From contig NZ_VSWH01000001.1 of assembly GCF_009602705.1 (NCBI RefSeq), forward strand, positions 124,001 to 188,000: a stretch of 64,000 nt of DNA. The letters run 5' to 3'. The position numbers and the translations under genes were made by a program. Numbering within the stretch: position 1 is the first letter of the stretch; each line of letters opens with the position of its first letter. The notes below the pieces were generated by a model. The model made no database searches, had not been told where the DNA came from, and was given only the letters and a program-made list of their open reading frames with translations. The stretch is from Chryseobacterium vaccae. Lineage in GTDB: Bacteria > Bacteroidota > Bacteroidia > Flavobacteriales > Weeksellaceae. Below, one piece after another: positions 18,005 to 25,921 of this stretch.

Positions 18005-18089
18005 GGAGAGTTGGCAGAGTGGTCGATTGCGGCAGTCTTGAAAACTGTTGACTGTAACAGGTCCGGGGGTTCGAATCCCTCACTCTCCG
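18005..18089 (+). tRNA. tRNA-Ser(UGA)
   Basis: Acceptor stem GGAGAGT (18005-18011) pairs with ACTCTCC (18082-18088), discriminator G at 18089, no encoded CCA. The anticodon loop CTTGAAA (18037-18043) has anticodon TGA at 18039-18041. A long variable arm and the T-loop GGTTCGAATCC complete a class II tRNA. It is the likely attachment site of the integrase island that follows. Confidence 0.95.
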
Positions 18090-18115
18090 CTGGTAGAGAT
18101 ACTAAAATAAGCTAA

Positions 18116-18150
18116 AACGCTGTAAACATCAATGTTTACAGCGTTTTTTG
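18116..18150 (+). terminator. Strong terminator after tRNA-Ser
   Basis: A perfect 14-bp stem, AACGCTGTAAACAT (18116-18129) and ATGTTTACAGCGTT (18132-18145), has a 2-nt loop and is followed by a T-rich tract. Confidence 0.85.
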
Positions 18151-18180
18151 TTTTGCACTAGTATCAAAGAAAATCAAAAA

Positions 18181-18240
18181 AGGTCATATTTAAAGTGACC
18201 TATTTAGTGACCTATAGTGAAAATATCAAAATAGGTCACT
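18181..18240. repeat. Cluster of AGGTCA-type direct and inverted repeats upstream of the integrase
   Basis: AGGTCA occurs at 18181-18186, GTGACCT at 18195-18201, AGTGACCTAT at 18206-18215 and its perfect inverse ATAGGTCACT at 18231-18240. Four half-sites within 60 bp between a tRNA and an integrase gene are what arm-type integrase or excisionase binding sites look like. The function is inferred from position only. Confidence 0.6.
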
Positions 18241-18342
18241 GAAATCTCTGGAAAACCTGACCAATAGGCAGTCTAACGATTGAACATCTTGCAAAAAGTG
18301 GTAACAAAAAGTAAATTATTAAACAATTAAAGTTATCACACA

Positions 18343-19563
18343 ATGAACAAAACATTCAACCTGTTATTCTTTATAAAAAAGAATAAAATCAGAACAAACG
18401 GAACCGCTCCTATCTACTTACGAATCACGGTAGACGGCAAGGCTGCAGAGATTGCAGCTAAAAGATATATTGACCCAAAGAAATGGGATAACAAATCGCA
18501 GAAAGCCATAGGTTATAGTCAAGAAGCCAAAACACTGAACTCTTACCTTAAAACTTTAGAACAGCAAGTTTACGATTTCCATTACTTGATGCTCAAAGAA
18601 GAAGACTTCGTAACCGCAGAAAGTTTAAAATCTAAACTGCTTGGAACTGATCTTTCGACAAGAATGCTCATTCCTATTTTTCAGGATCACAATGATAAAG
18701 TAGAAGCATTAATAGGTCAGGATTTTGCTCCAGGTACATTGGAACGATACAAAACTTCCTTGAAACACACACAGGAATTTCTAAATTGGAAATATAAAAT
18801 TTCTGACATTGATATTACAAAGATTGATCACGCTTTCATTATGGATTATGATTTCTGGCTTCGTAGTGTCCGAAAATGCGCTAACAATACTGCTGTAAAA
18901 TACATCAAGAACTTCAAAAAAATTATGCGTTTATGCATGGCGAACGGTTGGCTATCAAAAGATCCGTTTCTAGGTTACAAAGCAAAAATTAAAGAAGTGG
19001 AACGCCCCTATCTTACAAAGAAGGAAATTCAATCGGTTTATGATAAGGAATTTGCTTCAGACAGGTTGAATCAGGTACGTGATATTTTCCTTTTTAGTTG
19101 TTATACTGGTTTAGCTTATGTTGATGTAGTGAAATTATCTAGATCCCACATTAATATTGGAATAGATGGTGACAAATGGATATTTACAAATCGTCAGAAA
19201 ACTGGTACTTCAACCAGAGTCCCACTACTGCCATTAGCTCAAGAGATTATTTTGAAATATGAAGACCATCCAGAATGTATAAATCTAAACGTACTTTTTC
19301 CTGTTCTAAGTAATCAGAAAATGAACTCTTACCTCAAAGAGATTGCTAATATCTGTGGGATTAACAAAGAATTGACATTTCATATTGCGAGACACACATT
19401 TGCCACTACAGTTACATTATCCAATGGCGTTCCGATTGAAAGTGTAAGTAAAATGCTTGGTCACAAGAATCTAAAAACCACCCAGCATTATGCGAAAATA
19501 TTGGATAAGAAAGTAAGTGATGATATGTCGGTTTTGAGGCAAATACTTAAAAGTCGAGAGTAA
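18343..19563 (+). CDS. Tyrosine-type site-specific recombinase (island integrase)
   Basis: The 406-residue protein has the Bacteroidetes integrase layout: an N-terminal arm-binding domain (KKNKIRTNGTAPIYLRITVDGK is its conserved start, seen at residues 13-34), a SAM-like core-binding domain (about 110-205), and a C-terminal catalytic domain. Catalytic residues are visible as HIARHTFAT (His and Arg), GHKNLKTTQHYAKI (His, then Tyr nucleophile). The first catalytic Arg position reads TGLAYVD, a form common in this phylum. It lies 253 bp after tRNA-Ser, transcribed away from it, and should integrate the island into the tRNA. Confidence 0.92.
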   Translation: MNKTFNLLFFIKKNKIRTNGTAPIYLRITVDGKAAEIAAKRYIDPKKWDNKSQKAIGYSQEAKTLNSYLKTLEQQVYDFHYLMLKEEDFVTAESLKSKLLGTDLSTRMLIPIFQDHNDKVEALIGQDFAPGTLERYKTSLKHTQEFLNWKYKISDIDITKIDHAFIMDYDFWLRSVRKCANNTAVKYIKNFKKIMRLCMANGWLSKDPFLGYKAKIKEVERPYLTKKEIQSVYDKEFASDRLNQVRDIFLFSCYTGLAYVDVVKLSRSHINIGIDGDKWIFTNRQKTGTSTRVPLLPLAQEIILKYEDHPECINLNVLFPVLSNQKMNSYLKEIANICGINKELTFHIARHTFATTVTLSNGVPIESVSKMLGHKNLKTTQHYAKILDKKVSDDMSVLRQILKSRE

Positions 19564-19621
19564 TAAAACGTACGGAATATCGGTAATCAAAGATGAATAT
19601 TAATATACCACTCTAGTCATA

Positions 19622-20825
19622 TGTAATAGCCACGACTTTATCTGACAGTTAGGGGTTAAAAATAATTGTCAGTTATCCAATATTATCCTTACTTCCAAAA
19701 GTAAGGATTTTTTGTTCCTCTGCAAGAGTTTCCAATAATTTCTCTTTTGCAATAGTTTTACTATCTAGAAACGTCTGCATCGGTGTTTTACCGTAACAAT
19801 GTTTTCCTGTATGCGTTCTTTCATTGTTGTAATACGACAACCAGCTGTTCAGGTCTAATTGCAGTTCTTCAATACTTCTGTAAATTTTCTTTCTGAAAGC
19901 TATGGCATAAAACTCGTCCTGTATCGTCCTGTGAAAACGTTCACAAATACCATTGGTCTGAGGGCTTTTAGCCTTGGTCTTCGTATGATCGATATCTTCA
20001 ATGGCCAAATAGAGCTGGTATTCATGCTGTTCTCTTATTCCACAGTATTCCGTTCCTCGGTCTGTTAAAATTCTGAGTAAACGAAGTTCCTGCTGCTCAA
20101 AGAAAGGGACTACCTGATCATTAAGCATGTCAGCAGCAATAAGAGCATTTTTACGGTCATATAGCTTTGCAAATACTACCTTTGAATATGTATCAATAAA
20201 AGTTTGTTGATAAATATGTCCAACTCCTTTGATATTGCCTACGTAATAAGTGTCTTGAGCTCCTAAATATCCAGGATGATGAGTTTCAATTTCTCCATGA
20301 GCTTTTTTCTCTTCCTTAGCCCTTTCTAGTGCTGAAAGTTGAGATTCAGTAAGGACTACACCATCTTGAGCAGATTTGGCTTCTAGGGCTTTCAATCTTA
20401 GTTTAAACGTATGTAGATCGTGTCTTAACCAAATACTTCTGACTCCACCTGGTGATACAATGAAACCTTTCTTTTTAAGTTCATTACTTACTCTAAGCTG
20501 CCCCAAAGCAGGGTTTTCAATAGCTATATCAACAACAGCTTTTTCAATGACTTCATCTACACGATTCTTTAATACTGGCTTTCTTCTGGAGATTTCCTGT
20601 AATGCTAATTCACCTCCTTGCTCATACAATTCTTTAAATCTATAAAAACTGTCTCGGGAATAGCCCATCACCTTACAGGCTTTGGATACGTTTCCTAAAT
20701 GTTGTGCTAATTCAAGTACGCCTAACTTGTTTTTGATAATCTTTTGTTGTGTTGTCATAATACTTAATCTGTTTTAAAGTTATTTAATTTGATTATAACT
20801 GTCAGATTAAGTATTGACTAATTCA
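19622..20825 (-). mobile_element. IS481-type insertion sequence, copy 1
   Basis: This 1204-bp element has imperfect terminal inverted repeats of 27 bp (19622-19648 and 20799-20825, 21 of 27 matching by eye; both share the inner word ATCTGACAG). It is flanked by a 7-bp direct repeat AGTCATA (19615-19621 and 20826-20832), its own target-site duplication. It lies 58 bp after the integrase gene. Confidence 0.92.
19673..20758 (-). CDS. IS481 family transposase
   Basis: The 361-residue DDE transposase has an N-terminal helix-turn-helix (residues 10-45, VSKACKVMGYSRDSFYRFKE), a second HTH-like region, and an RNase H-fold core with the acidic triad in GAQDTYYVG, LTDRGTEYCG and TNGICERFHRTIQDEF. No frameshift or truncation is visible, and it is identical at protein level to the copy at 26985-28070. 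It should therefore be active. Confidence 0.93.
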   Translation of the reverse strand: MTTQQKIIKNKLGVLELAQHLGNVSKACKVMGYSRDSFYRFKELYEQGGELALQEISRRKPVLKNRVDEVIEKAVVDIAIENPALGQLRVSNELKKKGFIVSPGGVRSIWLRHDLHTFKLRLKALEAKSAQDGVVLTESQLSALERAKEEKKAHGEIETHHPGYLGAQDTYYVGNIKGVGHIYQQTFIDTYSKVVFAKLYDRKNALIAADMLNDQVVPFFEQQELRLLRILTDRGTEYCGIREQHEYQLYLAIEDIDHTKTKAKSPQTNGICERFHRTIQDEFYAIAFRKKIYRSIEELQLDLNSWLSYYNNERTHTGKHCYGKTPMQTFLDSKTIAKEKLLETLAEEQKILTFGSKDNIG

Positions 20826-20832
20826 AGTCATA

Positions 20833-21384
20833 GAAGTTGGGATTTTAGTTGCGGTATAGTTCTTGTGAACATTTGCTAAAAAATTGTTGTAGGATATTTT
20901 TAATTTTTTAGTAAATTTATTTAATATTAATCTTAGAATTCAAGTTTATAAATTCTGCTACTTTCATCAAATTCTTTAATAATGTCCATTGCTTCAAGGC
21001 AATGGATTTTATGAGCTTTGAGAATGATCCAATATAGACTAGATAGCAACTTTCTTCATACCTGCAAATGGAACAGTAATCTCACTTAGATTCTCATTTT
21101 TCGCAAATCGTATTATAGTATCATTTCTGTTTGATCAGCTGTTTTTTTCATTTTAATATAATCTGTGTTCATAGATAATAGAGGTTCAAGATAACCTATA
21201 ATACTATGATGTATTTAAATTTTAAATAAAGTTTATGGCTGACGATTTCTCTAAAGAACGGCAATACTATGTTATAATATTAATAGAAAAAAATATTTGT
21301 AAAGGCCTACTTTTAAGTTTAAGGCAATATGTTCTAGAGTCTTGAGACTTAACTTATGAAAACAGACATCTTCATATACTACTA
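20833..21384. other. Gene-free stretch with decayed coding remnants
   Basis: There is no intact gene in 552 bp. On the minus strand two adjacent fragments in different frames look protein-like: one ending MKKTADQTEMIL (about 21130-21190) and one reading IRFAKNENLSEITVPFAG (about 21055-21115). This suggests a frameshifted, eroded gene between the IS and the protease gene. Identity unknown. Confidence 0.4.
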
Positions 21385-22299
21385 TCAATTAAGAATAATT
21401 TTAGTTTTTGAATATTTTTTTTCGCCTTTTGGAAAAATAAAAACAAAACTATTATAAGTACTATTGAAATAATGATATCCCGCTTTTAGCTCTTCTCCGT
21501 GTTCAGTTACTAAAGAAATGTTACCCTTTTCGTGAAAATTTCGTTTAAATTTAAAATCCTCAACAAATTTCCATTTAAATCCAAATTCACTTGGTAGTTT
21601 CAGATTACCAATCTCATTAAGAAAAGATGGTGAGTAAAATAAATTTCTTGTAGTTAGTACATTTGTAAAGCCATTAGCGTTTACTGGATGATTTAATACT
21701 AGTAAGCAACATTTATTTTTTGACTTGAGTACATAATTTCTAAATGCTGAATGAACGGATGATCCATATTTTTTGCGAAGAGCCATTACAGCACCCAAAC
21801 CAAGACTATAATTATCGCAATCTTCTATAAACCTATCATGCTGAAATAATGTCACAGAAGCGAAATAATTTGCTTCTGCTTCAAATTGTTCTTCAAATTC
21901 CTCGCTAAGAGTTTCATTATTATCTAATGCAAGAATTATTTCATCTTGCCAAGATAAAACGCCATGCCCAATCTCATGTAGTTTAACAAAATTTTTCTTA
22001 CCTAGATTTTTATCTAGATTGGTATCTATATATATAATCTTTTCTTCTCGATAGAAAAATCCTTGGACTTTCGATAGTGCATGAAGAAGAGCTTTTTTAG
22101 AAGGATCAAATAACTTTTCTTTGAAGGTATCAAAAAAAGAGTGATCAATATTTTCTAAATCAATTTTATTGTCAAGAGCAAAGTTTGAATAATTCAGAAT
22201 TTTATCAACAGGAGTTGGGAAAACATCAAAAGATTTACTTTCTTTTAAAATATTGTATGAGATCTTATCAATTTCCTTACGAGTGTACTCATCAATCAT
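21385..22299 (-). CDS. ImmA/IrrE-type metallopeptidase, CapP-like
   Basis: The 304-residue protein has the zinc-binding LHEIGHGVL motif (His108, Glu109, His112) and a third ligand Glu in FEAEANYFAS (about residue 142), the COG2856 fold. The C-terminal part is beta-rich and may be a sensor. Its start overlaps the stop of the HTH gene by 4 bp, so the two are a coupled pair. HTH plus ImmA-like protease placed divergently upstream of a CBASS operon matches the known CapH/CapP arrangement, in which the protease inactivates the repressor after a damage signal. That role here is inference from context. Confidence 0.8.
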   Translation of the reverse strand: MIDEYTRKEIDKISYNILKESKSFDVFPTPVDKILNYSNFALDNKIDLENIDHSFFDTFKEKLFDPSKKALLHALSKVQGFFYREEKIIYIDTNLDKNLGKKNFVKLHEIGHGVLSWQDEIILALDNNETLSEEFEEQFEAEANYFASVTLFQHDRFIEDCDNYSLGLGAVMALRKKYGSSVHSAFRNYVLKSKNKCCLLVLNHPVNANGFTNVLTTRNLFYSPSFLNEIGNLKLPSEFGFKWKFVEDFKFKRNFHEKGNISLVTEHGEELKAGYHYFNSTYNSFVFIFPKGEKKYSKTKIILN

Positions 22300-22649
22300 A
22301 GGCCATTTTTTCGAGATTTGACAAATTCTAAGTATTTTAAAACATCATTTCTCTCTTCTTCTGATAAGCCTTCTGCTCGAAATGCAATGTTTTGTGCAAA
22401 GCTCAAGTTTGCTTCTTCTTTTTGAACTTCTTTTTTATCAATCATATTGGCGTTTGATAACAAGGTCTTTAAAGCAACTTTATAAATAGAAGATAACTTT
22501 GACAAAATATTTACTGACGGATTTTTGATTTTGTCATTCTCTAATTGACTAAGATAAGCATTTGAAATACCGGTTACTTCTTCTACTTGTCTTAAAGTCA
22601 ATCCAATATTTTTTCTGGACTCTTTCAGAGTAGAACCTAATGTACTCAT
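22296..22649 (-). CDS. XRE family HTH regulator, CapH-like
   Basis: This 117-residue protein has an N-terminal lambda-repressor-type HTH (residues 5-60; LTLRQVEEVTGISNAYLSQLE is the helix pair, here residues 17-37) and a C-terminal helical segment (about 75-117) that could dimerise or be the protease target. It is the first gene of a two-gene minus-strand operon and is divergent from the CD-NTase gene with 155 bp between starts. It probably represses both directions through the repeats in that gap. Confidence 0.82.
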   Translation of the reverse strand: MSTLGSTLKESRKNIGLTLRQVEEVTGISNAYLSQLENDKIKNPSVNILSKLSSIYKVALKTLLSNANMIDKKEVQKEEANLSFAQNIAFRAEGLSEEERNDVLKYLEFVKSRKNGL

Positions 22650-22804
22650 TTATCTATTTTTATGCAAATGTAGTGAATATATTGCTTGATAAACTTAGAA
22701 ATATTCTAAATAAAATCTAAATATATAAAATAATTTGCTTGATATATTTAGATTTTTATTATCTTTGTAAAATAAATTAAAATTAGAAACATATTAATAT
22801 CAAA
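22650..22804. promoter_or_regulatory. Divergent promoter and operator region of the CBASS locus
   Basis: On the minus strand a TACATTTG -7 box (22672-22665) serves the HTH gene. On the plus strand TATCTTTG (22760-22767) serves the CD-NTase, with TTG words at 22735-22741 upstream. Between them lie an 18-bp direct repeat with 16 matches (22682-22699 and 22735-22752), a palindrome TTAGAA-ata-TTCTAA (22695-22709), and an 11-bp inverted repeat ATCTAAATATA (22715-22725) with TATATTTAGAT (22743-22753). These overlap the likely promoter elements and are good repressor sites. Confidence 0.65.
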
Positions 22805-23782
22805 ATGATGGATAAAAACAAACATTTAGATTCAGTTATTTCGACACATCAGATAACTAAAGAAGAAACACTTTTTGACAAGTATGTTAAAAAGAAAAAT
22901 GAGGTTAAAGAAGCCTTGGAAGAAAACTATGGAAGTAATATCTATTCTCCATTCAACTCAGGTTCTTATGCTAAGAATACCGCTATCAATACAAAATTTG
23001 ATTTTGATTTGGTGTCCCCATTCAAACGTAATGCTTTTGGCTCGAACGGAACATTAAAAGAAATGTATGAAGATGTCTATGATTTTCTTTACGAAAAATA
23101 TAAAGATGTTGCAGAGGTTAAAAAACAAAAAGTTTCAATTGGTTTGGAGTTTTACGCTGACAGCGATGGAGATGTAATTAAAATTGATGTTGTTCCTGGT
23201 CGTGAGTTGTCCCAAGACAAATATAAGGAAGATGAAAATTTGAACTTGTACGTGTATTACAAATACGGAAATATTGATGCAGGCAGTGAGCGAATTAAAA
23301 CCAATGTCAAAGCTCAAATCAACAATATTAAAGACAGAGCTACGGCTGAAAAAGATTCGATAAGAAAAATTATACGTCTTTTGAAAGTTTGGAAAAATAC
23401 CAAGTATAATTATCCTACTAAATCTTTCTTTTTGGAACTCATTACTATTAAAGCATTTGATTCTAAAAGTATTACCGGAAGTATTTGGGATAAACTCGAA
23501 ACTGTCTTAGAATATATTAGGGACAATGTAACCAAAGAAAACTTTACATTAAAAGACCCAGGCAATAGTTCGAACGATTTAGCTGATACTTTGACTTCAA
23601 CCGAAAAACAACAATTGTCGGATGATATGAAAAATATGCTTGATAGAATTGAGGATAATGATGAGAATCTGAAAACGTATTTTCCTGCAAATCCTAAGTT
23701 TAAAAAAGAAGATACCAACAATAATCAATACGGAAAGAACAGTGGTATGCCAATTCCTCCACCGAAACTAAATTTTGGATAA
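22805..23782 (+). CDS. CD-NTase (cyclic oligonucleotide synthase of CBASS)
   Basis: The 325-residue protein is a polymerase-beta-like nucleotidyltransferase. It has GSYAKNTAI (residues 53-61), the first two metal Asp in FDFDLVSPF (66 and 68) and the third in VIKIDVVPGR (about 128). A helical OAS-like C-terminal domain follows. After phage sensing such enzymes make cyclic di- or trinucleotides that switch on an effector. The tail (about 300-325) is disordered, proline-rich and ends LNFG; a C-terminal Gly is what Cap2 needs to conjugate the synthase. ATG codons at 22805 and 22808 are both possible. Confidence 0.88.
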   Translation: MMDKNKHLDSVISTHQITKEETLFDKYVKKKNEVKEALEENYGSNIYSPFNSGSYAKNTAINTKFDFDLVSPFKRNAFGSNGTLKEMYEDVYDFLYEKYKDVAEVKKQKVSIGLEFYADSDGDVIKIDVVPGRELSQDKYKEDENLNLYVYYKYGNIDAGSERIKTNVKAQINNIKDRATAEKDSIRKIIRLLKVWKNTKYNYPTKSFFLELITIKAFDSKSITGSIWDKLETVLEYIRDNVTKENFTLKDPGNSSNDLADTLTSTEKQQLSDDMKNMLDRIEDNDENLKTYFPANPKFKKEDTNNNQYGKNSGMPIPPPKLNFG

Positions 23783-23789
23783 TATTATA

Positions 23790-25460
23790 ATGAGTCAAAG
23801 AGTAAATGAAATCAATACAGTAGTAGAAAGCATTCCCGATGTGAAAATTGTAAAGCCATTTGAGCAGAGCAGAATTGACATCGAGGGATGTATTACTGTT
23901 TTTGTTGAAGGATTAGAGCAACCATTAGAATTCAATGTTACTATTCATCCTCAATATCCGTTTAAAAGCCACGAAACAGAAACTATTAAGTTTTCTAATG
24001 ATGATTTGATAGAGCATAAACACATTATGCAAAATGGAGCCATCTGTATTCATACAGCACATACTCCTGTTTTGTCCCAAAAACTAATTTATGATATTGA
24101 ATCTGTAAAGGCTTGGATTAAGAAATATTACATCAACAAAGATTCGGATACTCATTATGAACATTTAATTGTACCACAAAAAGCATTTAATGAAAACCAT
24201 TTTGCTTACTTCTTCAATGAAGTAGATTATACTTTCCATAAAAACCAGTTTGGCTTTGTTGACTATTCCATAATGAACAATGGAGTCTTTCACAAAGAGA
24301 ATATTCAGAGCAGTATTTTTCAGTCTTTCTTAAATAAGGATAGAAAAAAAATAGTAGATGTCGATTGGAATTTTCAACTTAAAAACCTGCCTCAAAACAC
24401 AGGATTATTTATCTTCTTAAAAGATGCACCAAGTAAAAATCAACGTTGGGTTTTTGATAATTGGAAAGATTTTGAAGCTACATTACCACAAGATTTTTTG
24501 AAATTTCTACACAATGTCGAAGAAAGACTTGTAAAAGAGGAAGGGAAATCGCTTCCTTTATTTGTAGGATATAATATTTCTGAAACAGAAATTCATTGGC
24601 AAGCAATTATATTGGAAATTGGTAATTTTCCTATTTATGGCGAAAAAATAAACAAACAATGGTTTACAAAGATTAAAGAAGATAAGTCCATCGTTTGGGC
24701 GATGACAAGAAATTGCTCTTACAAGTACTTTTTTGGCAGAGGAAAACTAAATGACCGAATAACAGAAAGTAAAATATTGATTATTGGCATCGGAGCTATA
24801 GGGAGCATAGTAGCTAAAGCATTGGTAAGGTGTGGCTGTCGAAAATTAGGTTTTATAGAATATGATGTAAAAGAACCAGAAAATGTTTGCAGGTCGGAAT
24901 ATTCTTTCTTTACAGGAATTACTAATAAGACTAATGATTTGATAAATGAATTGTGTTTGGTTTCTCCTTTCTTCGAACCTGTTGATGGTGGATACGATTA
25001 TTCAGAAGCGTTTGATTTTTTAATTAAATCGCACCTTTCAGATACACGTCTTAAAGACGAAATGAAAAAACATCTTGAAGATTACGATATTATTATTGAT
25101 TGCTCTACCGACAATGACTTGCTTTACGTGTTAAGTCAGTTAAATATAAATTCAACGCTTTTAAATCTTTCAATTTCAAACCACGCAAAACATTTGGTAT
25201 GTGCTACGGAACATAATCGGTATGACTTTATAATCTCCCAATTTGGTGGAAATATTCTCAAATTTGACGTTGACGACTTACATAATCCTACTGGCTGTTG
25301 GAGCCCAACATTTAAAGCTTCTTACAATGATATAAACGTTCTTGTGCAGACAGCGATAAAGCAGATAAATTTGAAATTAGAGCAAGAAAAAACACTAAGA
25401 AATTTTGTTATTGAAACAGACGACATAGATGGTTTCAACATTAATATAAAAGAATTTTGA
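23790..25460 (+). CDS. cap2: Cap2: E2-E1 ubiquitin-transferase-like fusion of type II CBASS
   Basis: The 556-residue fusion has an N-terminal E2-like domain (residues 1-120; HPQYPFKSHE and catalytic Cys86 in NGAICIHTA), a middle linker domain, and a C-terminal ThiF/E1 adenylation domain. The latter has GIGAIGS (333-339), the FIEYD ribose-binding Asp, and later Cys candidates in LVCATE and TGCWSP. Cap2 activates the CD-NTase C-terminus and conjugates it to a target, priming it. It begins 8 bp after the CD-NTase stop; the ATG at 23790 is chosen over an overlapping TTG at 23775. The Cap3 frame overlaps its stop. Confidence 0.9.
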   Translation: MSQRVNEINTVVESIPDVKIVKPFEQSRIDIEGCITVFVEGLEQPLEFNVTIHPQYPFKSHETETIKFSNDDLIEHKHIMQNGAICIHTAHTPVLSQKLIYDIESVKAWIKKYYINKDSDTHYEHLIVPQKAFNENHFAYFFNEVDYTFHKNQFGFVDYSIMNNGVFHKENIQSSIFQSFLNKDRKKIVDVDWNFQLKNLPQNTGLFIFLKDAPSKNQRWVFDNWKDFEATLPQDFLKFLHNVEERLVKEEGKSLPLFVGYNISETEIHWQAIILEIGNFPIYGEKINKQWFTKIKEDKSIVWAMTRNCSYKYFFGRGKLNDRITESKILIIGIGAIGSIVAKALVRCGCRKLGFIEYDVKEPENVCRSEYSFFTGITNKTNDLINELCLVSPFFEPVDGGYDYSEAFDFLIKSHLSDTRLKDEMKKHLEDYDIIIDCSTDNDLLYVLSQLNINSTLLNLSISNHAKHLVCATEHNRYDFIISQFGGNILKFDVDDLHNPTGCWSPTFKASYNDINVLVQTAIKQINLKLEQEKTLRNFVIETDDIDGFNINIKEF

Positions 25461-25921
25461 TTTTAAAAATAGAACAAATAGGATTAAGTCTTGAGGTTGA
25501 GGACGAACTAATAAATAAACTTTTGGAAATAGGTAAAACCCACTATCCTAAAGAATTTGGTGGATTTTTGATTGGATATTACTCCAAAGACAATAAGCAT
25601 TTGCATATTACAGATACAATACTTCCGAAGAAGTATCAAGCATCAAAATATTCTTTTGAACGAACTACAAAAGGGATAGAAAATGAACTTGCAGAATTTT
25701 ACGCAGAGAATCCGAGAAAGATTTACATCGGGGAATGGCATACTCATCCAGATAATAGTCCCATACCAAGTGCAACAGATATTTCCGCAATAAATACAAT
25801 TATAAACATCAAAAATACTTCCATCGCAAATCCAGTTTTATTGATAATAGGATATTCCAAGACAACGATAGATTTTGGATTTTACGTTTGGTTTGAAAAA
25901 AAATTATATAAATATGAGTAA
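25457..25921 (+). CDS. cap3: Cap3: JAMM/MPN deconjugating peptidase of type II CBASS
   Basis: The 154-residue protein is a JAB-family zinc isopeptidase: Glu in PKEFGGFLIG (about residue 33) and the HxHx7SxxD motif in WHTHPDNSPIPSATD (His95, His97, Ser105, Asp108) are all present. Cap3 removes conjugates made by Cap2. No ATG lies in the frame before the conserved fold. The best start is the TTG at 25457, which overlaps the Cap2 stop in the tetranucleotide TTGA, so translation is probably coupled. Its stop overlaps the next start by 8 bp. Confidence 0.9.
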   Translation: MILKIEQIGLSLEVEDELINKLLEIGKTHYPKEFGGFLIGYYSKDNKHLHITDTILPKKYQASKYSFERTTKGIENELAEFYAENPRKIYIGEWHTHPDNSPIPSATDISAINTIINIKNTSIANPVLLIIGYSKTTIDFGFYVWFEKKLYKYE

